NCBI GenBank assembly: GCA_025163595.1
Contig: CP104100.1
Coordinates: forward strand, 62,001 to 126,000
Length of the DNA: 64,000 nucleotides
Origin: Phaeobacter sp. G2
GTDB taxonomy: Bacteria > Pseudomonadota > Alphaproteobacteria > Rhodobacterales > Rhodobacteraceae
Direction: 5' to 3'
Shown here: in pieces, positions 7,698 to 16,910 of the stretch
How the letters are laid out: every line of letters starts with the position of its first letter
Position numbering within the stretch: the first letter of the stretch is position 1
The notes under the pieces: model-generated
Databases searched by the model: none
The model's input: the letters and a program-made list of their open reading frames with translations, nothing else
What the model was told of the DNA's origin: nothing
Position numbers and translations under genes: made by a program

Positions 7698-9512
7698 ATG
7701 ACAGATAAAGCATTCCCCAGCTGGCCCGATATCGCCCCAGACCTGATCCATGTCGCCGCAGGCCGCGCGCCTGCCGATACGGTCATTCGTCAGGGCAAAT
7801 GGGTCAATGTCCACACCCGCGAGGTGCTGGACAATCACGACATTGCCATCAAATCCGGTCGTATCGCCTATGTTGGCCCCGATGCCAGCTATTGCACCGG
7901 GCCGGATACCCAGGTGATCGAAGCACAGGGACGCTATATGATTCCCGGCCTCTGTGATGCCCATATGCATATCGAATCCGGCATGTTGACCCCGGCGGAA
8001 TTTGCCCGCGCGGTAATCCCCCATGGCACCACCTCGATGTTCACCGACCCCCATGAGATCGCCAATGTTCTGGGGCTTGAGGGCGTGCGGCTGATGCATG
8101 ACGAGGCGTTGCTACAGCCCGTCAATATCTTCACCCAGATGCCCTCCTGTGCGCCCTCGGCGCCGGGGCTGGAAACCACCGGGTTTGAAATCACTGCCGA
8201 AGACGTCGCCGAAGCCATGCACTGGCCCGGTATTATTGGCCTCGGAGAGATGATGAACTTCCCCGGTGTGGCCAATGCCGACCCCAAGATGCTGGCCGAA
8301 ATCGCCGCCACCCAGCGGGCAGGTAAAACCGTTGGCGGGCATTATGCCTCGCCGGATCTGGGGCGGGACTTTGCCGCCTATGTCGCCGGTGGCCCGGCGG
8401 ATGACCACGAGGGCACCTGCGAAGCAGACGCCATCGCCCGAATGCGCCAGGGTATGCGCGCCATGGTGCGGCTGGGGTCTGCCTGGTACGACGTTGAGGC
8501 ACAGATCACCGCCATCACCGAAAAAGGCCTGGATCCACGCAACTTTATCCTCTGCACCGATGATTGCCACTCTGGCACGCTGGTGAATGACGGCCACATG
8601 AACCGGGTGGTGCGCCATGCCATTGCCTGCGGCTGTGATCCGCTGATCGCGCTGCAGATGGCAACGATCAACACCGCCACTCATTTTGGGCTGGAGCGCG
8701 ATATCGGCTCGATAACGCCGGGACGGCGCGCCGATGTGATCCTCACCTCGGATCTGACCGAGCTGCCGATCGAGCTGGTCATAGCACGCGGGCAGATCGT
8801 CGCTGAATCAGGCTCTATTACGGTGGATTGTCCGCATCTTGACTGGCCTGACAGCGCCCGTGGCACCATCCATCTGGGCCATGTTCTGACGGCAAAAGAT
8901 TTTGAAATCCAGGCCCCCGAGGGTGCCAATGCCGTCACCGCCAATGTCATTGGCATGGTGGAAAACCAGGCCCCAACCAAGGCGCTGAAGGCCGAGCTGC
9001 CGGTGCATGACGGGCTGGTAGAGGCCACCATGGCCGCCGAGGGCGAGACCTGCCAGATCGCATTGGTAGAGCGCCATCAGGCCACTGGCGGCGTCACCAA
9101 TGCCTTTGTTTCGGGCTTTGGCTATCAGGGCAAAATGGCCATGGCCTCCACCGTGGCCCATGACAGCCACCACATGATTGTGGTGGGCACCGACCGGGAC
9201 CAGATGGAGCTGGCCGCCAATCGCCTGGCCGAGGTCGGCGGCGGTGTCACCATCTTCCGCGATGGCGCAGAGCTGGCCCTGGTCGAGCTGCCCATTGCAG
9301 GGCTGATGTCCGACAGCCCCGCCACCGAGGTTGCCGCCAAGGCGCAAAAACTGGGCGAAGCGATGGAGGCCTGCGGCTGCTCGCTCAACAACGCCTATAT
9401 GCAGCACTCCTTGCTGGCTCTGGTGGTGATCCCTGAACTCAGGATCTCGGACCTTGGGCTGGTGGACGTGCGCACCTTTGAAATGATCCCCGTGATTGAG
9501 CCGCTCACATGA
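7698..9512 (+). CDS. ade: Adenine deaminase
   Basis: A 604-residue amidohydrolase that should convert adenine to hypoxanthine and ammonia. The N-terminal small domain (NVHTREVLDNHDIAIKSGRIAYVG) is followed by the metal motif CDAHMHIESGM, then HGTTSMFTDPHEIANVLG and ILCTDDCHSGTLVNDGHMN, all typical of bacterial Ade. Length fits the family. I used the ATG at 7698; the open frame extends upstream into the LysR gene but without homology, and the Shine-Dalgarno sequence is weak. It overlaps amn by ATGA, coupling removal of the base from AMP to its deamination. Confidence 0.9.
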   Translation: MTDKAFPSWPDIAPDLIHVAAGRAPADTVIRQGKWVNVHTREVLDNHDIAIKSGRIAYVGPDASYCTGPDTQVIEAQGRYMIPGLCDAHMHIESGMLTPAEFARAVIPHGTTSMFTDPHEIANVLGLEGVRLMHDEALLQPVNIFTQMPSCAPSAPGLETTGFEITAEDVAEAMHWPGIIGLGEMMNFPGVANADPKMLAEIAATQRAGKTVGGHYASPDLGRDFAAYVAGGPADDHEGTCEADAIARMRQGMRAMVRLGSAWYDVEAQITAITEKGLDPRNFILCTDDCHSGTLVNDGHMNRVVRHAIACGCDPLIALQMATINTATHFGLERDIGSITPGRRADVILTSDLTELPIELVIARGQIVAESGSITVDCPHLDWPDSARGTIHLGHVLTAKDFEIQAPEGANAVTANVIGMVENQAPTKALKAELPVHDGLVEATMAAEGETCQIALVERHQATGGVTNAFVSGFGYQGKMAMASTVAHDSHHMIVVGTDRDQMELAANRLAEVGGGVTIFRDGAELALVELPIAGLMSDSPATEVAAKAQKLGEAMEACGCSLNNAYMQHSLLALVVIPELRISDLGLVDVRTFEMIPVIEPLT

Positions 9513-10993
9513 CGCCCGCCACACCGATCACCCAGATCAAACAGCCCCAGGCCCCCGCCCCCGAGAGCTTTTCCGACGCCAGCGCCGCCGTGGCCCGGCT
9601 GGAAGAGCTTTACGCTCAGGCCACCACATTCCTATGTGATGAGTTTATTGCCAGCATGGCGACAGGGACAAAAGGCACCCAGCGCATTCGCGCCTTTTAT
9701 CCCGAGATCCGCTTTACCACCTCCAGCTTTGCCCAGGTGGACAGCCGCCTCAGCTTTGGCCATGTTTCGGCGCCGGGCACCTATGCCACCACGGTGACGC
9801 GGCCGGATCTGTTTCGCCACTATCTGACCCAGCAAATCGCCCTGCTGATCAAAAACCACGGTCAACCCGTCACCATTGGCGCCTCAACCACCGCAATCCC
9901 GGTGCATTTTGCCGTTGGTTCCCGACCTGATCTTACCGTACCGCAGGACGGCGCTGCCGGGTTCACCCTGCGCGATATCTTTGATGTCCCGGATCTGGCC
10001 ACCACCAATGACGATATCGTCAATGGCACCTACCAACCCGAAGACGGCATCGGCCCACTGTCGCTGTTTACCGCGCAACGTATTGACTACTCGTTGGCGC
10101 GGCTGTCTCATTACACCGCCACCGCACCTGAGCATTTCCAGAACCACGTTCTGTTTACCAACTATCAGTTCTATGTGGCCGAGTTCGAGGCCTACGCCCG
10201 CGCCCAACTGGCGGATCCGACCTCCGGCTACACCAGCTTTGTCAGCACCGGCAATCACGAGATCACCGCCCCAGAGGCAGAGATCCCTGCGATCGCCAAG
10301 CTGCCGCAGATGCCGACCTACCATCTGAAACGCGCTGACGGCAAAGGCATCACCCTGGTCAATATCGGTGTCGGACCGTCAAACGCCAAAACCGCCACCG
10401 ACCATATAGCGGTGCTGCGCCCACATGCCTGGATGATGGTTGGCCACTGTGCCGGCCTGCGCAATACCCAGGCGCTGGGGGATTTTGTGCTGGCCCATGC
10501 TTACCTGCGCGAAGATCACGTGCTGGACGATGACCTGCCGGTCTGGACGCCGATTCCAGCCCTGGCAGAAATCCAGATCGCTTTGGAACAGGCCGTGGCC
10601 GAAGTCACCAAATTTGAGGGCTATGATCTGAAGCGGATCATGCGCACCGGCACCGTCGCCACCATCGACAACCGCAATTGGGAATTGCGCGACCAATCCG
10701 GCCCGGTGCAGCGGCTCAGCCAGTCCCGCGCCATCGCCCTGGATATGGAAAGCGCCACCATCGCCGCCAATGGCTATCGCTTTCGCGTCCCCTACGGCAC
10801 CCTGCTCTGTGTGTCCGACAAACCACTGCATGGGGAGCTGAAGCTGCCAGGCATGGCCTCTGACTTTTATCAAACACAGGTTGCGCGTCATTTGCAGATC
10901 GGCATAAAGGCGATGGAACAGCTCAGATCGATGCCGCTGGAACGGTTGCACAGCCGAAAACTGCGCTCCTTTGACGAAACCGCCTTCCTTTAG
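9509..10993 (+). CDS. amn: AMP nucleosidase
   Basis: A 494-residue enzyme that hydrolyses AMP to adenine and ribose 5-phosphate. The N-terminal half is the AMP-nucleosidase-specific domain, and the C-terminal half is a purine-nucleoside-phosphorylase-like fold with ITLVNIGVGPSNAKT, MMVGHCAGLR and the late IALDMESATIAANGYRFRV, where the family binds nucleoside. The start codon overlaps the stop of ade by 4 bp, so the two are translationally coupled. Together they form an AMP to adenine to hypoxanthine salvage route. Confidence 0.92.
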   Translation: MTPATPITQIKQPQAPAPESFSDASAAVARLEELYAQATTFLCDEFIASMATGTKGTQRIRAFYPEIRFTTSSFAQVDSRLSFGHVSAPGTYATTVTRPDLFRHYLTQQIALLIKNHGQPVTIGASTTAIPVHFAVGSRPDLTVPQDGAAGFTLRDIFDVPDLATTNDDIVNGTYQPEDGIGPLSLFTAQRIDYSLARLSHYTATAPEHFQNHVLFTNYQFYVAEFEAYARAQLADPTSGYTSFVSTGNHEITAPEAEIPAIAKLPQMPTYHLKRADGKGITLVNIGVGPSNAKTATDHIAVLRPHAWMMVGHCAGLRNTQALGDFVLAHAYLREDHVLDDDLPVWTPIPALAEIQIALEQAVAEVTKFEGYDLKRIMRTGTVATIDNRNWELRDQSGPVQRLSQSRAIALDMESATIAANGYRFRVPYGTLLCVSDKPLHGELKLPGMASDFYQTQVARHLQIGIKAMEQLRSMPLERLHSRKLRSFDETAFL

Positions 10994-11050
10994 GCCGAGT
11001 TTTCCACTGTTTTCTGCAAAAAACCGCTGGTTTCTATAGTCTTTTGTTCC

Positions 11051-11090
11051 ACAACGCGTTGTGTTCCTACACAACATAACGATAATGTTG
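11051..11090. promoter_or_regulatory. Two palindromes in the HU-like gene leader
   Basis: A perfect 12-bp palindrome ACAACGCGTTGT occupies 11051-11062. A second inverted repeat, CAACAT (11072-11077) and ATGTTG (11085-11090), follows with a 7-nt centre. Both lie 45-85 bp before the start of the HU-like gene, where promoter and operator sequences are expected. No protein can be assigned to them. Confidence 0.45.
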
Positions 11091-11135
11091 CGCGATGAGG
11101 CCCCACAGTTCGGGCAGTTTTAAGGAGATCTGAGA

Positions 11136-11429
11136 ATGTCCAAACCGATGACAAAAACCCAGCTTGTTGCCGCTCTGGCTGAGGAAATGGGCGAAGATAA
11201 AAAGACCGCAGGCGTTGCTCTTGAAGCCGTCTGTGCCTTGATCACGCGCGAAGTTTCCGAAGGCGGTGCTGTCACTCTGCCTGGCGTCGGCAAAATCTAT
11301 TGCCGCGAGCGCCCCGAGCGCGAAGTGCGCAACCCTGCCACAGGCGAAAAGTTCATGAAGGAAGCGGACAAGGTTGTGAAAATGACCATTGCCAAAGCCC
11401 TGAAAGACAGCGTCAACGGCGAAGCCTAA
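11136..11429 (+). CDS. HU-family DNA-binding protein
   Basis: A 97-residue nucleoid-associated protein. The helical N-terminal dimerisation region (MTKTQLVAALAEEMGEDKKTA) is followed by the DNA-binding arm region (VTLPGVGKIYCRERPEREVRNPATGEKF), in which NPATGE is the HU/IHF signature. The C-terminal helix is KVVKMTIAKALKDSV. A strong ribosome-binding site, TAAGGAG, lies upstream. It is monocistronic: palindromes precede it and a good terminator follows at 11463. Whether it is the main HU or a paralogue cannot be told here. Confidence 0.88.
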   Translation: MSKPMTKTQLVAALAEEMGEDKKTAGVALEAVCALITREVSEGGAVTLPGVGKIYCRERPEREVRNPATGEKFMKEADKVVKMTIAKALKDSVNGEA

Positions 11430-11462
11430 TCTAGGAATTTCCGGATTACTGCTATCGAGATC

Positions 11463-11487
11463 GGGTCGCCTTTGGCGGCCCTTTTTT
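11463..11487 (+). terminator. Rho-independent terminator of the HU-like gene
   Basis: GGGTCGCC (11463-11470) and GGCGGCCC (11474-11481) pair over a TTT loop with one G-T wobble and are followed by six T residues. It is 34 bp after the stop codon. Confidence 0.85.
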
Positions 11488-11647
11488 CATGCCTGCCCCT
11501 AGCGTGCCTGCCCTTTTCACGCCTCCCCGTCATGCGCGGGCTGGATCCGGATGCCAATCGCGTGAGCGCACATCGAATGGGCATTCCCAGTAGGTACTTG
11601 CCTTGCTAAAGACCTGAAGACACCACCAGCCCTCTGGAGACATCGTT

Positions 11648-12520
11648 ATGGATCTACGCGCAGTTGCCATGGGGCTCACCTTTGCCCTCATGTGGTCTTC
11701 GGCTTTCACCTCCGCCCGGATCATCGTGATGGATGCCTCGCCGCTGTTTTCTCTGGCGGTGCGGTTTTTGATTTCAGGATTGATCGGCGTCGGAATTGCC
11801 CTGGCTCTGGGACAGACCTGGCGGCTGACCCGCAGCCAGTGGCGGGCCACCATGATCTTTGGTCTCTGCCAGAATGCGCTGTATTTGGGGCTGAACTTTG
11901 TCGCCATGCAGTGGATCGAAGCCTCCCTCGCGGCCATTATCGCCTCCACCATGCCGCTCTGTGTGGCGCTGGCCTCCTGGCTGATCTTTGGCGACCGGAT
12001 CAGACCACTGGGCCTTCTTGGCCTGATGGCGGGGGTGGCCGGTGTGGCGCTGATCATGGGCACCCGGATCAATGCCGGGGTTGATCTCTTTGGCCTTATC
12101 CTCTGCTTTGTCGGGGTCGCGGCCTTGACCGTAGCCACCCTGGCCCTGCGCGGCGCCACCTCTGGCGGCAACTTCATGATGGTTGTCGGCCTGCAGATGT
12201 TGATTGGATCCGCCATTCTGTTTGTCGCCGCCCCACTGAGCGAAGATATCTTTGTACACCCGACCCTCCGGTTGGGGCTGGCATTTGCCTATACCACCGT
12301 TGTTCCCGGCCTGATGGCGACCTTTATCTGGGTGCTGTTGCTCAACCGGATTGGCGCCATTCGCGCTGCCACCTTTCACTTTCTCAACCCGGTTTTTGGC
12401 GTCGCGGTTGCCAGCCTGCTGCTGGGGGAGCACCTGGGCCTGCTTGACCTGATCGGTGTCGCGGTGGTGACCTTAGGCATTCTGGCCGTGCAGCTGTCCC
12501 GGCAGGCCGCCCCCAAGTAA
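11648..12520 (+). CDS. EamA/DMT-superfamily inner-membrane transporter
   Basis: A 290-residue polytopic membrane protein with about ten hydrophobic helices in two EamA repeats, the family's usual size. The opening LTFALMWSSAFTSARIIV and the second-repeat start VATLALRGATSG fit the pattern. Members export amino acids or metabolites; no substrate is suggested by the neighbours (HU upstream, msrBA downstream). TCTGGAG lies about eight bases before the ATG. Confidence 0.85.
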   Translation: MDLRAVAMGLTFALMWSSAFTSARIIVMDASPLFSLAVRFLISGLIGVGIALALGQTWRLTRSQWRATMIFGLCQNALYLGLNFVAMQWIEASLAAIIASTMPLCVALASWLIFGDRIRPLGLLGLMAGVAGVALIMGTRINAGVDLFGLILCFVGVAALTVATLALRGATSGGNFMMVVGLQMLIGSAILFVAAPLSEDIFVHPTLRLGLAFAYTTVVPGLMATFIWVLLLNRIGAIRAATFHFLNPVFGVAVASLLLGEHLGLLDLIGVAVVTLGILAVQLSRQAAPK

Positions 12521-12653
12521 CCCGCAGTTTCCCGCACACAGAGCCGCGAGCCGGGTGAAATGCTCTTTGCATTTTGCCCGCGACACCCCATCTTTGCCAC
12601 AATAGCGAACAGAGCGGCCCTAGGCACAAGACCGCAACAAGTCGGAGACCTGC

Positions 12654-13103
12654 ATGACCAAATATACCAAAGACCCCACCGCCATCGCCGCCCTCTCGGA
12701 AGAGGAATTCTACGTTACCCAGAACGCGGGCACCGAACGCCCCGGCACCGGCAAGCTGCTCGCCAACAAAGAGGTTGGTATCTATGTCGATATCGTCTCG
12801 GGCGAGCCGCTGTTTGCATCCGGGGACAAATACGATTCCGGCTGCGGCTGGCCCAGCTTTACCAAACCGATCGAACCCGCCTATGTCAGCGAGCTGGAAG
12901 ACCGGACCCTTGGCATGATCCGCACCGAAGTGCGCTCCACCCATGGCGACAGTCACCTGGGCCATGTCTTCCCCGACGGGCCAGTCGAACACGGTGGCCT
13001 GCGCTACTGCATCAACTCTGCCTCGTTACGGTTTATTCCACTGGCTGAAATGGAGGCCGAAGGCTATGCAGACTACATCAATCAAGTGGAGGTAAAAGCA
13101 TGA
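12654..13103 (+). CDS. msrB: Peptide methionine-(R)-S-oxide reductase MsrB
   Basis: A 149-residue cytoplasmic enzyme that reduces methionine R-sulfoxide in proteins. GCGWPSF and the catalytic [11 protein letters not shown], whose cysteine attacks the sulfoxide, are both present, as is [15 protein letters not shown]. The paired CxxC zinc ligands of zinc-type MsrB proteins are not visible, so it appears to be the zinc-free form. CGGAG precedes the start by seven bases. It overlaps msrA by ATGA (13100-13103), so both stereospecific reductases are made from one transcript. Confidence 0.93.
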   Translation: MTKYTKDPTAIAALSEEEFYVTQNAGTERPGTGKLLANKEVGIYVDIVSGEPLFASGDKYDSGCGWPSFTKPIEPAYVSELEDRTLGMIRTEVRSTHGDSHLGHVFPDGPVEHGGLRYCINSASLRFIPLAEMEAEGYADYINQVEVKA

Positions 13104-13609
13104 GCGAACGCGCTGTACTCGCTGGGGGCTGTTTCTGGGGCATGCAGGATCTGATCCGCAAGCGCAAAGGTGTGCTGGAAACCCGTGTCGGCTACACTGG
13201 CGGCGATGTGGCCAATGCCACCTATAAAAACCACGGTACCCATGCCGAAGGCATCGAGATCCTGTTTGATCCCAGCCAGACCTCCTACCGCGAGCTGCTG
13301 GAGTTCTTCTTTCAGATCCATGACCCCACCACGCAAAACCGTCAGGGCAATGATCTCGGGCTAAGCTATCGCTCGGCAATTTATTATGTCGATGAGGCGC
13401 AAAAAGCCGTGGCGCTGGACACCATCGCCGATGTCGAAGCCTGCGGGCTTTGGCCCGGCAAGGTGGTGACAGAAGTCGAACCCGTCAGCGATTTTTGGGA
13501 GGCCGAGCCCGAGCACCAGGACTATCTGGAACGCCGCCCGGATGGCTACACCTGCCATTTTGCCCGCCCCGACTGGGTGCTGCCCAAACGCAGCGCAGCA
13601 GCACAATAA
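13100..13609 (+). CDS. msrA: Peptide methionine-(S)-S-oxide reductase MsrA
   Basis: A 169-residue enzyme reducing methionine S-sulfoxide. The catalytic motif [10 protein letters not shown] is at residues 9-18, followed by [13 protein letters not shown] and [11 protein letters not shown], then the [17 protein letters not shown] core. The translational overlap with msrB supports the start. A bidirectional terminator lies just downstream, shared with the convergent hydantoinase gene. Confidence 0.93.
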   Translation: MSERAVLAGGCFWGMQDLIRKRKGVLETRVGYTGGDVANATYKNHGTHAEGIEILFDPSQTSYRELLEFFFQIHDPTTQNRQGNDLGLSYRSAIYYVDEAQKAVALDTIADVEACGLWPGKVVTEVEPVSDFWEAEPEHQDYLERRPDGYTCHFARPDWVLPKRSAAAQ

Positions 13610-13634
13610 CCCAAGTTAGAGCCAAAATTGAACC

Positions 13635-13665
13635 AAGACCCGCGCCATTCTGGGGCGGGTCTTTT
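13635..13665. terminator. Bidirectional terminator between msrA and the hydantoinase gene
   Basis: AAGACCCGC (13635-13643) and GCGGGTCTT (13655-13663) are perfect arms. T residues follow on the plus strand and a matching run on the minus strand, because the flanks ACCAAG and CTTTTGGT extend the pairing. It sits between two convergent genes and can serve both. Confidence 0.8.
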
Positions 13666-13679
13666 GGTTTCCCCCGCGC

Positions 13680-15686
13680 TTAACCCTTGGCCACACGGGG
13701 GCGGCCACTGGCTTCGACCGTCAGCATCGCCTCGACAAAGACCTCACGCGCCTCGACCTCAGCCATGCGAATATCGCGGGTGACATGGATATGGATATCC
13801 TCCGCCCCCGCCGCTTCGGCAGCGGCGCGGGCCTGATCCCCCAGGGCTTGCTCAAGCACCTGCAGGGCCTCCTGTGAGGCTGAAAAATCCTGCGGCGCGC
13901 TGTCCAGATGAACCCGAAACTTGCCCTCAGCCGGCGCGGTTACGCTGCCACTGCGTCGCATGGTGATACGGCCCACCACAGCACCAATGGCATTGGCCAC
14001 CCCGGCGTGTTCCGGCAACAGCATTCGGCATTTCAGCCGCTCTCCAACCGCCGGGTAATAGCACGGCGCCGAGGCCCCCAGCCCCACCACATCAGAATTT
14101 ACCGCCAGGTCCAACGACAGAATCCCACGATGCGAGACCAGCCCCCGCTGGGTGAGAACATGCCGCGCCAGATCCGCGGGCGGCAAAGGAAAATCCGCAG
14201 CCTCCTCGGCAAAAGCAGACTCTAACAGGGTCAAAGAGGTCTGTTCCGTGAGCTGATCCACAATCATCCGCGCCAGGGTTTCCGCATCCGGCGCCAGCCC
14301 CTCTCCACTGCCAACCCGCCGCCGGGCGAACAGGGTAAGGGCCTTTTCAGCGGCCTCGGCATCCCAGGCCTGAACCCAGCCCAATACATGGCTGGCATCC
14401 GATGGGGTAACGCCCGCAACCTGCACCAAACCGCGATCCAGCAGGCGGCTTAGCGCGCCCTGTTCCATCCGGGTCCGCAGAATAGCGCCCAAAGGGTGCA
14501 CTTGGGTGCCAATGCGCCCCAAAAGGGCCTGTTCGCGCTCCCCCAGACCGACAGCAGGCAGGCCAATCACAGCACGCACAAATCGGCCGTCATATTCCCC
14601 TACCACTGGCGCATTGAGTTGCTTGTCCAGCGCCGCATGCACCACCTCAGGGGCCTCTGCCGCGATCAAAGACACCGGCACTACTCGGCGCGGGCCCAGC
14701 GTCACCCCGCCCTGCAGTCCACTAGACTGCAGGTGCACCTGGCTGTCACCGCCCAGACCAGTGGTGCGCATGGCCACTGCCTCGACCATGGTGCGAAAGT
14801 CACCCACCCGCGCACCCGCCGGATCAATCGCCGGCTTGCCGTCGCGGATCAGGGCCACATCCGTGGTGGTGCCACCGATATCGCTGACCAGGGCATTCTC
14901 TACCCCGGTCATCCAGCGCGCCCCGACGATGGAGGCCGCAGGCCCGCTGAGAATAGTCTCGATCGGGCGTTCGCGGGCCTGCGCTGCCGACATCAGGGCG
15001 CCATCGCCACGCACCACCATCATCGGAGCCGTCACCCCAAGCTCCACCAGCACATCCTGCGCCCGGCCAATCAACCGGTCGATCATCCCAATAAGCCGCG
15101 CATTCAGCACCGCAGTCACCGCCCGTTTGGGGCCGTTCAGCTTTGCCGACAGCTGGTGCGAGCAGGTAACTGGCGCCTGGGTCATCTCTGCGATGATACG
15201 CGCCACCTCCAGCTCATGCGCCGGGTTCCGGGTGGCAAATACAGAGGCCACGGCGAACCCCGAAACCCCCGCCGAATCTGTCTCTAAAAAGGCGCGCAGT
15301 GCATCTACATCCAGGGCGCATGCCTCGGCCCCGGCATGATTATGCCCCCCGGCAAGGATCAATGCGGGATCGCCCTTCAAGGCATCCCGCAGCCCGTGGC
15401 GATCCAGGTCGGCCCCGCTAAATCCCACGTAGATCAACGCCACCCGGCCACCCTGGCCTTCGACCAGAGCATTGGTTGCCAGCGTGGTCGACAGCGCCGC
15501 CATCGACACCTCTGCTGCCGCACAGCCAGATTGCTCGAGAACCGCCCGAATGGCGCCACCAACCCCGATGGCAAGATCCGCTCGCGTGGTCAGTGATTTG
15601 GCGCTGGCAATCACCTCTTTCTCGTCACGGATCAAAACCGCATCCGTGTAGGTTCCGCCTGTATCCACCCCCAGAAGCACCGTCAT
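13680..15686 (-). CDS. Hydantoinase/oxoprolinase (HyuA-type) family protein
   Basis: A 668-residue ASKHA-fold ATPase-type hydrolase. The N-terminal phosphate motif GVDTGGTYTDAVL is the HyuA signature, and VSDIGGTTTDVALI is the second. The family cleaves cyclic amides such as hydantoins or 5-oxoproline in an ATP-dependent way, usually with a HyuB subunit, but no hyuB lies next to it. I chose the ATG at 15686 because GGAG lies nine bases upstream; an ATG five codons earlier has a poorer context. The substrate is unknown. Confidence 0.82.
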   Translation of the reverse strand: MTVLLGVDTGGTYTDAVLIRDEKEVIASAKSLTTRADLAIGVGGAIRAVLEQSGCAAAEVSMAALSTTLATNALVEGQGGRVALIYVGFSGADLDRHGLRDALKGDPALILAGGHNHAGAEACALDVDALRAFLETDSAGVSGFAVASVFATRNPAHELEVARIIAEMTQAPVTCSHQLSAKLNGPKRAVTAVLNARLIGMIDRLIGRAQDVLVELGVTAPMMVVRGDGALMSAAQARERPIETILSGPAASIVGARWMTGVENALVSDIGGTTTDVALIRDGKPAIDPAGARVGDFRTMVEAVAMRTTGLGGDSQVHLQSSGLQGGVTLGPRRVVPVSLIAAEAPEVVHAALDKQLNAPVVGEYDGRFVRAVIGLPAVGLGEREQALLGRIGTQVHPLGAILRTRMEQGALSRLLDRGLVQVAGVTPSDASHVLGWVQAWDAEAAEKALTLFARRRVGSGEGLAPDAETLARMIVDQLTEQTSLTLLESAFAEEAADFPLPPADLARHVLTQRGLVSHRGILSLDLAVNSDVVGLGASAPCYYPAVGERLKCRMLLPEHAGVANAIGAVVGRITMRRSGSVTAPAEGKFRVHLDSAPQDFSASQEALQVLEQALGDQARAAAEAAGAEDIHIHVTRDIRMAEVEAREVFVEAMLTVEASGRPRVAKG

Positions 15687-15755
15687 TTCAATCGTCTCCA
15701 AGCCGTTCGCTCAACTGGTCTAACGCCTATTTGAGACAGGTCCATCCTGTTTGCG

Positions 15756-16808
15756 TCATGACAGCCGCTGAACCGCCCATCGTGCCGCATCGGCCACCGT
15801 TGCATCCGGATCCTGGGTCAACCCCTCTGCCACGCTGCGCAGGGCCGGCAGATCAGAATTGCCAATGGCATACAGCACATTGCGCACAAACCGGTCTCGC
15901 CCCACCCGTTTGATCGGTGAACCGGCAAAAAATGTCCGAAACCCTGCATCATCCAATACCGCCAGCTCTGCCAGCTTTGGCGCCTCCAGCTCGGCGCGGG
16001 CGGCATAGCGCAGATCACTGGCGGCAACGGCAAATTTATTCCATGGGCAGGCCGACAGACAGTCATCACAGCCATAGATCCGATTGCCCAGCTTGCTGCG
16101 CAACTCCTCGTCAATTGGACCTTTGTGCTCAATCGTCAGATAAGAAATGCACCGCCGCGCATCCATCTGATAGGGCGCGGTAAAGGCCTCTGTCGGACAG
16201 GCCGTCAAACAAGAGGTGCAGGATCCGCAGCGGTCCACTTCAGCTGGATCTGCTGGCAGATCCAGCGTGGTAAAAACAGAGCCTAAAAAAGCCCAATTTC
16301 CCCAGTCTCGGCTCACCAGGTTAGTATGCTTGCCCTGCCACCCAAGCCCCGCCGCTTGCCCTAAAGGCTTTTCCGGCACCGGAGCCGTATCAACAAAGAC
16401 CTTAACCTGTGCCACCTCATCCTGGGCCTTGGCCTCTTCAATCAGCCAACGCGCCAAACGCTTCAGCCGCTTTTTGACCAGATCATGATAGTCCTTGTTG
16501 CGGGCATAGACCGAAACCGCGCCTCGGTCGGCACAGCCAACCACCGCCATCGGGTCTTCTTCCGGGGTGTAGCTCTCTGCCAGCATGATGACCGAGCGCG
16601 CCTCCGGCCACAGCACACTTGGATCGCCGCGCCAATGGCTGCGCTCTGCCATCCAACCCATCTGCCCATGATAGCCCTTGTCGAGAAACTGCTGCAGCCG
16701 ATCTGGCACCAGTGGCACATCCCAGGGGCGACAGATCTTGCAGGCGACAAACCCTTCAGCAAGGGCCTGCGCCACCAATCGCGCCTTCAGATCAGCACCG
16801 TGTTTCAT
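15756..16808 (-). CDS. queG: Epoxyqueuosine reductase
   Basis: A 350-residue cytoplasmic enzyme for the last step of queuosine tRNA modification, reducing epoxyqueuosine in the wobble position. The cobalamin-binding N-terminal half is followed by two 4Fe-4S motifs, [16 protein letters not shown] and [13 protein letters not shown], then a HEAT-like C-terminal tail ([17 protein letters not shown]). Length and motifs match QueG. It is followed about 70 bp downstream by the leftward hydantoinase, with which it probably has no functional link. Confidence 0.93.
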   Translation of the reverse strand: MKHGADLKARLVAQALAEGFVACKICRPWDVPLVPDRLQQFLDKGYHGQMGWMAERSHWRGDPSVLWPEARSVIMLAESYTPEEDPMAVVGCADRGAVSVYARNKDYHDLVKKRLKRLARWLIEEAKAQDEVAQVKVFVDTAPVPEKPLGQAAGLGWQGKHTNLVSRDWGNWAFLGSVFTTLDLPADPAEVDRCGSCTSCLTACPTEAFTAPYQMDARRCISYLTIEHKGPIDEELRSKLGNRIYGCDDCLSACPWNKFAVAASDLRYAARAELEAPKLAELAVLDDAGFRTFFAGSPIKRVGRDRFVRNVLYAIGNSDLPALRSVAEGLTQDPDATVADAARWAVQRLS

Positions 16809-16910
16809 TTGGCCAATAATATCCTCGGGGGTGAATTGCCTACGCCAACAGGCAAAAGGGGGCAGACAGCCTCCTTACTGTGCCAGCCGCTGCAGCAAAA
16901 CGCCAGTCTC

